From positions 124,001 through 188,000 of the forward strand of contig NZ_BCSI01000002.1 in NCBI RefSeq assembly GCF_001570785.1: a stretch of 64,000 bases of DNA. Reading direction: 5' to 3'. Positions 8,611-17,839 of this stretch are shown here, one piece after another (position 1 is the first letter of the stretch; each line of letters begins with the position of its first letter). Under the pieces are notes generated by a model that was not told the origin of the DNA, searched no databases, and saw only the letters and a list, made by a program, of their open reading frames with translations. The position numbers and the translations under genes were made by a program. The stretch is from Dermabacter hominis NBRC 106157. Lineage in GTDB: Bacteria > Actinomycetota > Actinomycetes > Actinomycetales > Dermabacteraceae.

Positions 8611-8923
8611 CGATCGCGTTGAGATGAGCGAGGGTGCGAGCGAGCGCCTGCGCGCACTCCTGAGCGAGACGGCCCCCGCTTCAAGCGCGAGCGCCTTCGC
8701 GTCGCTTCCCGCGCTCCTCGTCGACGGGGACGACACCCCCGAGGTGATCCATGCGCGCATCGACCTGGCGCTCCTGTGCGCCGCCGAGGGACTGCTCGAC
8801 AGCGCCCTCTACCAGGTCGACGAGCTCACCAAGGATGCCCGCCGCGTGCGGGACCTCTCCGGTGATGAGTCGATAGTCGGGCGCGCGGATGCGGCGCGCG
8901 ATGCGATCGAAAACGCGGCGTAG
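8603..8923 (+). CDS. Hypothetical protein coupled to hemA
   Basis: I do not recognise this 106-aa protein. It starts inside the last codons of hemA (8-bp overlap) behind a good GGAGG site, so it is probably co-translated with hemA. It is acidic and predicted helical, with no signal peptide, membrane segment or metal motif. Leucine/alanine-rich stretches such as ARIDLALLCAAEGLLDSAL look like short helical-repeat packing. Its stop codon directly abuts the stop of the convergent acyltransferase gene (TAG next to CTA). A role linked to heme or to HemA stability is only a guess from position. Confidence 0.7.
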   Translation: MFDDRVEMSEGASERLRALLSETAPASSASAFASLPALLVDGDDTPEVIHARIDLALLCAAEGLLDSALYQVDELTKDARRVRDLSGDESIVGRADAARDAIENAA

Positions 8924-11023
8924 CTACCAGGCGAATCCTTCGTTCGACAGCTGGTCATCCACGATGCCGGCCATTGTCGCTGCATAGGTGGCGGTCACGT
9001 GGCGCTCGTCAAGGAACACGTATGTGTTCCCGATGATCGGTTTGCACTGTGCGTCGGGGCAGATGCTCTGGTTCAGGTCGAGAGCGAAGAACCCACCGTT
9101 TGCGATAGCTTCTCCGTCAGGTCGGTCCGAGATTATCGAGGGATCGATCTCCTCAACGCAGTTTTCGCTCGGGGCTTCCGCGTGCTCGATTGCGCACGAC
9201 GAGAGATTGGTCTTGAGTCGCGGAATGTCTCGCGTGGCGATAACCGCGATCCCCGCGTCCCGCAATTTCGCCGCGATGTCGAGAGCGCCCTGATTGACGA
9301 CTTCATCGCCGTTTTCATCAACGTAAGTCGTTTGAAGGGCAACCGCCGACGGGTGAAGTGCGAGCAGGTAAGCCGTTGCCTGCGTCGTGAAAGGCTCACA
9401 CCGGTCGTGGTTATTCATTCCAACTGCGCAGCCAGGCGCGGTAAGTTCCATGACGTCCCAGCCGTGTTTGTGTGCGGTGGGGAGAATTGCGGCGGAAGTT
9501 TGCTCCATGCGCGAATTTCCCATGACTACGAGCATGCTGTTGCCCGTGATTCGACCTTGACGCGAAGTGTTGCACGAGGCGCCCTTCCATTCTTTGGTAT
9601 CGGGTGCCCCCTCTTTTTGACAGGGCGGTCCCGCATCAAACCAGTCATTGGGAAGGTCCGCTTCGGTTGGCAAAATCGTGACATTAGGGTCGTTTGTAGG
9701 GTCGTAGAGATTTTCGTCGCTGAGTACCTCTGCACCGGGGTTGTTGATCTCGGCGGCAAGTTCAAGCTTCTTTGCCTTTGCATCGAGAACACTTTGCGCG
9801 ATGACTACGGGGGCCAGACCAATAGCTACAGTCACGAGTGCAACCGCAACGGAACGGTGGGTCTTGGCACCTGCCCATTTCCAGCGACGGAATGGGGTGT
9901 CGACGAACTTAGTGATGAGCCACGCGAGCGCGAGGCTCGCGATCACGAGGACCACACCTAGCCAGAACGGCGCCTTGGGGATCTCGAGAACTTGTAGCGT
10001 CAGCACGAGCAGCGGCCAGTGGGCGAGGTAGAGCCCGTACGAAATGCCGCCAAGCTTCTGGAGGGGCTTCGAGCTAAGAATAGGGTTGTAGCCCATCACC
10101 ATGATGAATGCTGCTGCCGAGAGTGGCCAGATCGCGAGCCACCCGGGGAACTTCCCGGCGACGTCCACGAGCATTCCCATCGAGACGAGTGCGAGAACGC
10201 CCAGCATCGACAAGGCGAACCGCCACGGTCGGCCCTTTGGGCTGTTGGGGTGAAGCGTGTCGGTGCGTTCGGCGATCAGGGGGAGAGCGATTGCCACGAG
10301 CCCGCCGAGGCCGAATTCCCAGAAGCGTGCGAACGTGTCAAAGTAGGCGGTTTGCTGGTCCGCGGAAGTTTCAATTACCGACCAAATGAAGCTTGCGATA
10401 GTGACGGCGCCAATCGCGATGCCACTTGTGCCCCACACGCGAATGTTGTGCTGGTGCTGGCTCTTTGGCGGGAAACGCCTCTCCCACGCCTTGAGGGCGA
10501 GTGCCAAAAGAGCGAACAGCAGCGGCCAGGCAAGGAACACCTGCCCCTGGATAGAGAGCGACCAGAAGTGTTGGAACGGGCTAGCGGCAGTGCGGTCGGC
10601 AGCGTAATAGTCGGTTGCCTGGTTGATCAGCCACCAGTTCTCACCCTGAATGAGAGTGAAGAACGCATCCTTGAGCATCGGTACGTACGAACTTGGCGGC
10701 AAGAAGATGTAGGTTGCCGCCAAGACTGCGAAGGTCACGACGACCGTTGGTGGAAGTAGCCGCTTAAACGTCCTGCCCCAATACCCAACGGCAGCGATGG
10801 GCTTTCCGGTCTCCATACGGCGCACGAATGTTCCGGTGAGGAAGTAGGCCGAGATGAAGAGGAAGACGTCGACGCCGCCGGAAACGCGCCCCACGAAAAC
10901 GTGGTAGATCACAACGAGGAAGACTGCGAGCCCTCTTAGCCCGTGGACGTCGGTTCGAAAGACTCGCTGTTCCTTCGGGAGGTCAGCTCGATGCGTGGGA
11001 GATGACGTTGCGGTATTAGACAT
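8924..11023 (-). CDS. Acyltransferase-3 / SGNH fusion, OafA-like O-acetyltransferase
   Basis: Probable O-acylation of a cell-surface glycan. The N-terminal about 390 residues form a multi-pass acyltransferase-3 domain: DVHGLRGLAVFLVVIYHVF with the family His, GGVDVFLFISAYFLTG, and further hydrophobic helices. After a last membrane segment (VALVTVAIGLAPVVIA) comes a presumably extracytoplasmic SGNH-like domain. There the usual GDS block reads VVMGNSRM and the late Asp-His block is DERHVT. About 699 aa. ATG at 11023 chosen; a GTG two codons earlier is possible, and neither has a clear ribosome site. It is a paralogue of the gene at 17840-20191. Confidence 0.88.
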   Translation of the reverse strand: MSNTATSSPTHRADLPKEQRVFRTDVHGLRGLAVFLVVIYHVFVGRVSGGVDVFLFISAYFLTGTFVRRMETGKPIAAVGYWGRTFKRLLPPTVVVTFAVLAATYIFLPPSSYVPMLKDAFFTLIQGENWWLINQATDYYAADRTAASPFQHFWSLSIQGQVFLAWPLLFALLALALKAWERRFPPKSQHQHNIRVWGTSGIAIGAVTIASFIWSVIETSADQQTAYFDTFARFWEFGLGGLVAIALPLIAERTDTLHPNSPKGRPWRFALSMLGVLALVSMGMLVDVAGKFPGWLAIWPLSAAAFIMVMGYNPILSSKPLQKLGGISYGLYLAHWPLLVLTLQVLEIPKAPFWLGVVLVIASLALAWLITKFVDTPFRRWKWAGAKTHRSVAVALVTVAIGLAPVVIAQSVLDAKAKKLELAAEINNPGAEVLSDENLYDPTNDPNVTILPTEADLPNDWFDAGPPCQKEGAPDTKEWKGASCNTSRQGRITGNSMLVVMGNSRMEQTSAAILPTAHKHGWDVMELTAPGCAVGMNNHDRCEPFTTQATAYLLALHPSAVALQTTYVDENGDEVVNQGALDIAAKLRDAGIAVIATRDIPRLKTNLSSCAIEHAEAPSENCVEEIDPSIISDRPDGEAIANGGFFALDLNQSICPDAQCKPIIGNTYVFLDERHVTATYAATMAGIVDDQLSNEGFAW

Positions 11024-11062
11024 GAACACGTTTCGGTAGGGAGTGGGGCTGCCCGCTTGAGA

Positions 11063-12376
11063 TCACGGGGTGAAGAGGACCTCGGGGGAGAGGACTGCCT
11101 TTGCGGCCAGGCACAGATCATACGGGTCTGAGACCGCTGTGAGTTCGCGGCACGAGTGCATTGAGAGGATCGGAACACCGACATCGACCGTCGTCATGCC
11201 GAGACGCGTCGCGGTGATGGGGCCGATCGTCGAGCCGCACGGCATGGAATTGTTCGACACAAATTCCTGGTATTGGATGCCGGCATGGGCGCATGCACGA
11301 GCCCAAAATGCGGCGCCGTGAGCGTCGGTCGCGTAACGCTGGTCGGCGTTTATTTTCAGGATTGGGCCGCGTCCAGAAACGGGCTGGTTGGCCGGGTCGT
11401 GACGTTCGGGGTAATTCGGGTGGATCGAGTGGCCGACGTCTGACGAGACCACGATCGAGCGGTTAAATGCGCGTCGCCGTTCTTCATCACTTGCGCCGAG
11501 TGCGGAGTAAAGCCGGGCAAGAACGTCCTCGAGGAACGGGCCGGCAGCTCCGGATCGACTCGCTGAGCCGACCTCCTCGTGATCGTTGGCAACGAAAAGC
11601 GCAATCGGCGCGTCGTCGCGGCTTTTATGCTCAGCCATTGCGCGCATGCCGGCGAAGGTCGAAAGGAGATTGTCGAGCCGTGCGCTCGCGAGGAACTCGT
11701 CTCGAGCGCCGATGAGTTGCGGCACCTGGGCATCGACAGTCACGATGTCGTATCCAGCGATGTCCTGTGGGTTTACGCCTGCAGTGGCGGCGAGATCGGC
11801 CAGCACGTCGTGCTCAGCGCCCTCCGCAAGCCCCGTGATGGGTTGAAGGTGTTTTTGAGGATCGAGCTTGAGCCCTTCGCGATTCACCGCCCGATCTAGA
11901 TGGACGGCAAGTTGCGGAACTCGAAGGTATGGTCCCGTGTGGACGAGGACTTCTTCACCGTTCGTGAGAACGACGCGGCCGGCCAGTTTGAGGTCGCGAT
12001 CAAGGAATGAATTGAACAGCGCCCCGCCGTACACCTCGACACCAACTTGAGTGAAACCGTGCGCGGCGATCGAGCTTTTGGGTTTGAGTTTAAGTGCCGG
12101 GGAATCGGTGTGGGCGCCAAAAATCCGCAGAGGCGTCGTCCCGGTTGCGCCCGAGGGAATATCGAAAGCGATCACCGAACCGTCGCGACGCACGAGGTAT
12201 CGGTTACCACGAGCGATGCCGGCCCAATCCTCGCCTTCACGAAGTTCGGTGTACCCCGCGTCAACCAGGGTTTCGCTTACGGTCGCCACAGCGTGAAACG
12301 AGCTCGGAGACTGGGTCACGAACTTTCCGAGGTCGGTGGCAAAAACAGTTGCGGCTTCAATGTTGTGGGCGGTCAA
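11063..12376 (-). CDS. M18 family aminopeptidase
   Basis: Cytosolic di-zinc aminopeptidase of the M18 (aspartyl aminopeptidase/ApeB) family, removing N-terminal, often acidic, residues. Metal and catalytic motifs are present: GAHTDSPALKLKP, FVANDHEEVGS, SSDVGHSIHPNYPERHDP and the C-terminal HSCRELTAVSDPYDL. I start it at TTG 12376 because AAGGAG lies 7 nt upstream and the family usually begins just before the DLGKFVTQSPSSFHAV segment; a longer frame to 12433 has no conservation. 437 aa. It separates the first acyltransferase gene from the glycan genes but has no obvious role in them. Confidence 0.92.
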   Translation of the reverse strand: MTAHNIEAATVFATDLGKFVTQSPSSFHAVATVSETLVDAGYTELREGEDWAGIARGNRYLVRRDGSVIAFDIPSGATGTTPLRIFGAHTDSPALKLKPKSSIAAHGFTQVGVEVYGGALFNSFLDRDLKLAGRVVLTNGEEVLVHTGPYLRVPQLAVHLDRAVNREGLKLDPQKHLQPITGLAEGAEHDVLADLAATAGVNPQDIAGYDIVTVDAQVPQLIGARDEFLASARLDNLLSTFAGMRAMAEHKSRDDAPIALFVANDHEEVGSASRSGAAGPFLEDVLARLYSALGASDEERRRAFNRSIVVSSDVGHSIHPNYPERHDPANQPVSGRGPILKINADQRYATDAHGAAFWARACAHAGIQYQEFVSNNSMPCGSTIGPITATRLGMTTVDVGVPILSMHSCRELTAVSDPYDLCLAAKAVLSPEVLFTP

Positions 12377-12459
12377 GGTTGAACTCCTTGGAGATGGTAG
12401 GCGTACCGGCACGGCCGAGGGTGCACAAGGCACATCGCGTCACGCATGCGGCTCTCCGG

Positions 12460-12465
12460 TAGACT
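12460..12465 (+). promoter_or_regulatory. Putative -10 box for the glycosyltransferase at 12473
   Basis: TAGACT 7 nt before a GTG start with no Shine-Dalgarno sequence, consistent with a leaderless transcript. This box decides the start chosen for the gene. Confidence 0.4.
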
Positions 12466-12472
12466 CGCCGTC

Positions 12473-13492
12473 GTGCAAAAGAGTCAGCAGAATCCAGCCC
12501 CGCGCACCTCTATTATCATGCCAGTTTACGGCACCGAGGCTACGGTGGTGCGTGCGATTGAGTCTGTGCAAGCCCAGACGGACAGTGACTGGGAGCTTTT
12601 AGTTGTTATTGACGCATCGCCTGACGGTGCTGAAGGTGCAATCAGAGAGCACCTCGCGGAGTATCCAGATGCGCGTATCAACGTCATCGTATTTCCCGAA
12701 AATCGCGGCGTATCTGCTGCTCGGAATGCTGCTCTTGATGCGGCCAAGGGTGAGTGGACTGCCTTTCTTGACTCGGATGACTCCTACGAGCCTGATTTTC
12801 TCGACATGCTTCATACGGCGGTCATGCAGTCGAATTCCGACCTTGCCGTTTGCGCGCATAAAGTCATCGCTGCTGATGGAGAGGAACGCGTTCGCCTGCG
12901 TGGAAATCCTGGTTGCGGTTCGGGGCAAGAGGCTCTAATTGCGCTGCTGCATGATGCTTTCACCCCGTATTTGTGGGACAAGCTGTTTAGCTCTCGCATT
13001 ATTGAGGGGCTTCGGTTTTCGGAAGAGATTCATCGCGCTGAGGACGCGCTCTTTGTGCTTCAAGCGCTTATGAACGCGCGGCGAGTAAGCGTCATCGAAA
13101 ACCCGCTTTATCGCTACTCGATTGATGCGGGAGGGCTCACGTGGGGGAGAGTAACCCCGGTAGCCGAAAGTGACCGTCTGACCGCGCTCATGGCGGATGC
13201 TACACGCACACGTGTAGATGCTCCGCAGCTACGCGATGCGCTGACTGTCTCGAAGGTCCTGACTTACCTCAACAATGCTCAACAGGTACTCGTAGCTGCG
13301 CCGGACACTTCCGCTACCGCACTCAAGGAAATCCGCCAGCGAATCTCGTTTCGCGAAGCGCTGACCTGCCTTAAAGTGCGCCCAGTGTTCGGTGCCGCAG
13401 CGCTACTACTCAAAGTTTCGCCGCGTCTCTACAGAATTCTCTACGGGGCCTATATCAAACGCCGCTATGGCGTACACATGCGTTCGGTCTAA
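12473..13492 (+). CDS. Family 2 glycosyltransferase
   Basis: GT-A fold enzyme that transfers a sugar from a nucleotide donor, probably for the surface glycan encoded here. It starts SIIMPVYGTEATVVRAIESVQAQ, the usual nucleotide-binding beginning. ENRGVSAARNAALDAAKGEW and the DSDD metal motif follow, then a candidate catalytic EDALFV. The C-terminal about 100 residues are helical with no membrane segment. The start is GTG at 12473 (339 aa) rather than ATG at 12446. The stop overlaps the stop of the convergent flippase-like gene by 4 bp. Confidence 0.88.
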   Translation: MQKSQQNPAPRTSIIMPVYGTEATVVRAIESVQAQTDSDWELLVVIDASPDGAEGAIREHLAEYPDARINVIVFPENRGVSAARNAALDAAKGEWTAFLDSDDSYEPDFLDMLHTAVMQSNSDLAVCAHKVIAADGEERVRLRGNPGCGSGQEALIALLHDAFTPYLWDKLFSSRIIEGLRFSEEIHRAEDALFVLQALMNARRVSVIENPLYRYSIDAGGLTWGRVTPVAESDRLTALMADATRTRVDAPQLRDALTVSKVLTYLNNAQQVLVAAPDTSATALKEIRQRISFREALTCLKVRPVFGAAALLLKVSPRLYRILYGAYIKRRYGVHMRSV

Positions 13493-14796
13493 CTCGCTGC
13501 TAGATCCAAGCTCTGGGCGTTGCCGGACGCCCTCTTCATCGCTGCCAGATGCGTCAAAAACCCTGCCGCAGGCCCGCAATACAAGGCGACAAGAACCTTC
13601 GGGATAATGCCGACCGGCACCGCAAAAAGCAGGACCGTCGTCACGAGAGCAGCAATAACCCAGCCAGCGAGATAGATCCGGTGAAGATCGAGGGCGAGCA
13701 CAGCGGTCCCAGACAGTACCAAGAGGGCCATGATCGCAGAACCGAACGTAAGCGCCGCGAGCACAGGACCGTTGGCGACCGAAAGATAAGCGGCTTCTGC
13801 CCCTGCTTTCGGTGGATAGATCAGAAGGAAAAGCCAAGGGCCCAAAAAGAACGCGGCAAGCGCCCCGGCAGCACCAACACCAAGCAGCGCGCCAGCCGGA
13901 CGAGCGAACGCCGCAAGCGGGCGGTGGCGCTGGCGCAAAAACGCCGCGATAGCGACACCCTGAAATGCCTGGAGCGGAATCATGATCGGAGACCGGCAAA
14001 TCGACACGGCCAGGATCAGTGCCCCCATGACGAGGAACGTATGCGAACCCGTAGGTGCATCTTCGCTCGCGTTGAGAATGACCGGGAACCCAGTCATCAA
14101 GACAGCCGAAGCCGTGGACGACCCCATAGCGATGAAGACATTTCGCATAAGCCTGCCATAAGGGACATCAGCACGCGCACGAATGATCTTTCGCGTGCCC
14201 GGATGCACCGCTGCCAGCACGATCCACAACAGAATTGGCGAGATCGCCGCAGCCTCCATCCCAAGCAGCGAAGCAGCGAGAAGGGAAACAGCCGCGAGCG
14301 CGGCGAGGCGCCAAAGCGCTTCCCCGCCACCGAAAACAGAAAAAAGGAGCCACTTCTGAGAACCCGCAGCCGCCCCACTAAACGCAGCATGAAACGCATA
14401 CAGTGCGACTCCTAGCGCCAAGAGCGCGACCGATGCGGCGGTGTTTGTTGGCAGTGTGGACTTTCCCCACAACGGGGAAGTAGCTATCGTCGCGATCGCG
14501 CATAGACCGCCGACCGTTGCCGCTCCCAAAACGACAGGAGCTCCATCGGTTGATCGTGAAAGGCGCGCGGCTCCCACTGCACGAGTGACTTCCTGCTGAA
14601 TTCCGGCAACGACACCAAAAATCCCAAACTGCACCGACCAAAACAGGAGGAACTCGGTGACTTCGGCCGGTTCGAGATACCGGTTCGCGAGCCATGTGGC
14701 CAGGAGAGCGGATACTGCTGCGCACGCTGACGCGACCAGAATTGCGGCAGAATCACGCTTCGTGACAGTGGGAGTGCCGCTCTTACTTGACGGCAT
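13489..14796 (-). CDS. Flippase-like polysaccharide export membrane protein
   Basis: About 435 aa with roughly 12 hydrophobic helices and few charged loops, resembling Wzx/MATE-type lipid-linked glycan flippases. No sequence signature is strong enough to name a family, so the call rests on topology and on the flanking glycosyltransferases. Start-proximal segment AAILVASACAAVSALLATWL is the first helix and IIPKVLVALYCGPAAGFLTHL the last. It overlaps the upstream glycosyltransferase by 14 bp on the same strand, so they are likely co-transcribed. It could also be another kind of transporter. Confidence 0.7.
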   Translation of the reverse strand: MPSSKSGTPTVTKRDSAAILVASACAAVSALLATWLANRYLEPAEVTEFLLFWSVQFGIFGVVAGIQQEVTRAVGAARLSRSTDGAPVVLGAATVGGLCAIATIATSPLWGKSTLPTNTAASVALLALGVALYAFHAAFSGAAAGSQKWLLFSVFGGGEALWRLAALAAVSLLAASLLGMEAAAISPILLWIVLAAVHPGTRKIIRARADVPYGRLMRNVFIAMGSSTASAVLMTGFPVILNASEDAPTGSHTFLVMGALILAVSICRSPIMIPLQAFQGVAIAAFLRQRHRPLAAFARPAGALLGVGAAGALAAFFLGPWLFLLIYPPKAGAEAAYLSVANGPVLAALTFGSAIMALLVLSGTAVLALDLHRIYLAGWVIAALVTTVLLFAVPVGIIPKVLVALYCGPAAGFLTHLAAMKRASGNAQSLDLAAS

Positions 14797-15658
14797 GCGT
14801 GGCGAGGTTCTTGACGCCCTGCCACTTCTTAGCCAAAGCGGCCTTCGGCAAGAGCCTAAGAGCGTGAAGTCGCGACGAAAAGTGCACTCGCGCTGCTCGT
14901 GCAGCCTTAGGCCAGCCCTTCGCGGTCATCTCATCGGCCATCTGGTTAAAGAACGCTCGCTCCTCGTCGAAGCGGGTACCTTCGAGGGCGCGCCACGACG
15001 AATCCGAACCGCCATGACGGCGATACATGAAAGCAACCGTCGGATCGTAGAACAGGCCACCGTTATGCATAGCGACATCAAGCACGAGAGCTGCATCCTG
15101 AACAACGTTCAGGCCCTTACGGAAGCCGATCTTGGTGATCGTACTTGCCTTCCACCCAAGCGAGGGGAAGTAAAGCCAGTTGCCACGCAGAATTGATGTG
15201 GCGAGCTCCTCGCCGCGTAGCACCACAGCCGTCGACGGGCGGTAATGGTCTTTTACTCGCTCCACGAGAGTGTTCGAGAGAGCATTGTGCTCATCGATCA
15301 CCACGCAGCCGGGCTGGAAAATTTCGGCGTCGGGGTTCGCAGACGCAGCTTCAACGAGCCAGTCAATATAGTTCGGGAGCATCACGTCATCGGCACCCAT
15401 GACCGTCACCAGGTCATTTTCCACGAAGCTCAAGGCCTTTGTGTAGTTCCCGTTTGCACCGAGGTTCTTCTCGTTGCGCATGTACGTAATGCGGGAATCG
15501 TCGAGGGACTCGAACCAGCCGGGGATCGAGTCATCAGGGTAGCCATCGTCAACGACAACCAGTCGCCAGTCGGGGTTGGTCTGCCCAATGATCGAGCGGA
15601 CTGCCTGCTTCATCAGCGCGACATCACCGTAGAAAGGGAACAGAATGTCAACTGTCAT
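14783..15658 (-). CDS. Family 2 glycosyltransferase
   Basis: Second GT-A glycosyltransferase of the cluster, 291 aa. It begins VDILFPFYGDVALMKQAVRSI, then VVVDDGYPDD, KNLGANGNYTKAL and MGADDVMLPNYIDWL, whose ADD is the metal-binding DxD equivalent. The ATG at 15658 has TTGGAG 6 nt upstream, so I discard the 16 extra residues of the longer frame. It sits between the large membrane protein and the flippase-like gene in one minus-strand unit. The sugar transferred cannot be inferred. Confidence 0.88.
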   Translation of the reverse strand: MTVDILFPFYGDVALMKQAVRSIIGQTNPDWRLVVVDDGYPDDSIPGWFESLDDSRITYMRNEKNLGANGNYTKALSFVENDLVTVMGADDVMLPNYIDWLVEAASANPDAEIFQPGCVVIDEHNALSNTLVERVKDHYRPSTAVVLRGEELATSILRGNWLYFPSLGWKASTITKIGFRKGLNVVQDAALVLDVAMHNGGLFYDPTVAFMYRRHGGSDSSWRALEGTRFDEERAFFNQMADEMTAKGWPKAARAARVHFSSRLHALRLLPKAALAKKWQGVKNLATHAVK

Positions 15659-15705
15659 GTTCGACTCCAAAATGTTGTGTGCGGGAGAGCATTGATGGTG
15701 AGCCA

Positions 15706-17682
15706 TTAAGCATCACAGCCAGCGACCTTATAGAGGTAGGCATTGCCCCGTTGATGAACCAGCTCGAGTTTTTGTGTCTTATCCAAGTCCGTCATACCAG
15801 GATAGACGGAATAGGCGAAGTCCACCTCGGGGCCGGAGAAGTACATGACGTGAGTGTAGCCGCCTACTTTAAGAGCCTCGCACACAACCGGGTCGGTATC
15901 GATCGCGTTGAGGTGTTTGATGAGATAGAGGTCGGAGGAGGACTCGTACGAAAGCAAGTGATGCGTGGAAATATTGACGCCGGAGAACGCGTACGAAAGA
16001 GCCTCGCCTCGCCACGGGTTCGCGAAGATCTTGTCGCCCGGGCCCACGAACTCCGGAAGCTCGGTCATAAAAGTGAGCTCTTGGCGGTTCACCGAGTTAG
16101 TTTGCGGCCCGAGGGCATAGGTCTTTTCGACTCGATCAATGAACGAGTCCATCATCGGGTTTGCCTGCGATGTAGCGACGAGAACGACGGCAACGATCGC
16201 CGCGAGACCAGTGCGTCGTAGGGGAGTACGAGCGAAGACCCGCGAAGTTCTCGCGAGCCATTTGCATGCATACCCCACACCGATAGCCGCCGCGGGGATG
16301 AGGAAAAGCCCCATCTGTGCGTAGAGGCGCGGAACATCCGAGTACCACACGCCAACGAGGGCCCGTCGCCCCGGACCCATAGGCCAGGAAGAGGCAACAA
16401 CCCAAAGGAAGGCCGTGAAGATCCACAGGCCAAGAGGGAGGTAGAAGCGGGTGCGGAGCGCACCGACGACTGCCACCAGGGTAAGGAAAAGAACGATGTA
16501 TTGAGGGATGCCGTGGATCGGCGTGTGGATAAAAATCGTGCCAATGGCTCCGACAGTGTCGGTGACGGGACCCCAAATCTCAGCCGACTTACCCGATGGG
16601 CGGATCTTCATCCATGCGGTCACGGTGATCGCCCCCAAGATTAGGGTGATACCCGCAAGCGTTATGATCTCGCGCATCGAGCGTCGGTTGAGAATAAAAC
16701 GAACGCCGGTGTAGAAGGTCATGAAGGCCGAGCCGGCAAGCATCATGAGTGCTGCCGTCGGGTGGGCGAACGCAGTTCCGACTGATCCCAGAGCTCCAAT
16801 GACGAAGATCTGGACGTGCGACATAGTGAGACGTTTGGCCTGCCTCAAGAGAGCGAGGTAGGGAACATAGAGGGAGGGCAGGAGGCAGTACCCCAGAAGG
16901 TTCGGGTATAGAACACCATGTTCGACGAACGTCAGGGGGAAGGCCGGAAGCGCAGCGAGAATAACTCCGGTGGGAAAGAGCGTGTAACGCAGCAAATTCC
17001 CGGGAGTGAGGACGTACACCAGGGCCAACATCGACACGGGCCAAATAATGCACACGGTGGCGATGATCGATGCGTTCGTGAGGAGGGAGACGTGGTGGAC
17101 GCCGGTGGTAAGACCGGTGAGCGAGGCGATGTCGTGCCAAGCTGCGGGGTAAAACTTCGAGTGCCAAGGAGCCGCAGTCATCGTGAGCGTATCGAGACTC
17201 GAACCGTTGCGATGCTCGATCATCCACCGCACCTCATTGAGGTGGAACGTCGCGTCGAAGGCCTGCGAAAAGGCGAAAGGAGTACCAAGAATGTTCCGCA
17301 CATGGCGAAGCATGAGTACGAACGACCCCACGATCGTCATGAGCACCAGAGCAGCCGGGGACAACATGCGGGTGCGCCAAGAGGCCCGATCCCTATGACG
17401 GTTCCACACGGGCGTACCGAACGCCTTTTGTAGAAGAAAACGCAGGCCAACACTGCCGGCGGCACACGCGACGGTGACGATGGCAACGGGAAGGGGGCCC
17501 CAGCCTATGCCGGTGAACGGCGCAAGAATTGCGGCGGCAACAATGAGTCCTACGGATGAAAGCGGGCTCAGCAACAAGGCGGTGATACGGCGGCATCCGA
17601 GTGCGATGTTCACGAGAAAACCTGGCATGGTCACCCACAGGCACGCGACGATCGCGGGGAGGAGGAGTGGTTGCCAGGTCAT
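15706..17682 (-). CDS. Large multi-pass membrane protein, DUF6541-like
   Basis: 658 aa with about 12-14 membrane helices and a C-terminal soluble domain of roughly 130 residues. The layout resembles GT-C type glycosyltransferases: a conserved-looking AFDATFHLNEVRWM just after an early helix could hold the catalytic Asp of the first extracytoplasmic loop. The C-terminal domain after the last helix would face outside. It looks like the actinobacterial DUF6541 family, from memory. Start at ATG 17682 with GAGG upstream. Probably uses lipid-linked sugars to extend the surface glycan, but this is an inference. Confidence 0.75.
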   Translation of the reverse strand: MTWQPLLLPAIVACLWVTMPGFLVNIALGCRRITALLLSPLSSVGLIVAAAILAPFTGIGWGPLPVAIVTVACAAGSVGLRFLLQKAFGTPVWNRHRDRASWRTRMLSPAALVLMTIVGSFVLMLRHVRNILGTPFAFSQAFDATFHLNEVRWMIEHRNGSSLDTLTMTAAPWHSKFYPAAWHDIASLTGLTTGVHHVSLLTNASIIATVCIIWPVSMLALVYVLTPGNLLRYTLFPTGVILAALPAFPLTFVEHGVLYPNLLGYCLLPSLYVPYLALLRQAKRLTMSHVQIFVIGALGSVGTAFAHPTAALMMLAGSAFMTFYTGVRFILNRRSMREIITLAGITLILGAITVTAWMKIRPSGKSAEIWGPVTDTVGAIGTIFIHTPIHGIPQYIVLFLTLVAVVGALRTRFYLPLGLWIFTAFLWVVASSWPMGPGRRALVGVWYSDVPRLYAQMGLFLIPAAAIGVGYACKWLARTSRVFARTPLRRTGLAAIVAVVLVATSQANPMMDSFIDRVEKTYALGPQTNSVNRQELTFMTELPEFVGPGDKIFANPWRGEALSYAFSGVNISTHHLLSYESSSDLYLIKHLNAIDTDPVVCEALKVGGYTHVMYFSGPEVDFAYSVYPGMTDLDKTQKLELVHQRGNAYLYKVAGCDA

Positions 17683-17839
17683 GAGCCGCCTCGGATAGTG
17701 AATGTTAACGAACTGCGGGGCAAAGCCCACGCACGAGCGTACATGCTACAGGCAGCATTAATCCGTCAGCTCGAGGGTGACGTGTGTTGCTTGGGCAGAA
17801 TCTATGGCCTGCTACCGTCGGCCCCTGTCCTCCCGTGTT
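17683..17839. other. Intergenic gap within the polysaccharide region
   Basis: Holds the upstream region of the large membrane protein and the 3' end of the second acyltransferase gene. No terminator hairpin or small ORF worth naming was seen. Confidence 0.4.

Noticed and set aside
7123-8760. Long antisense frame over hemA
   Set aside because: Mirror of a clear glutamyl-tRNA reductase; no ribosome site and no recognisable domain.
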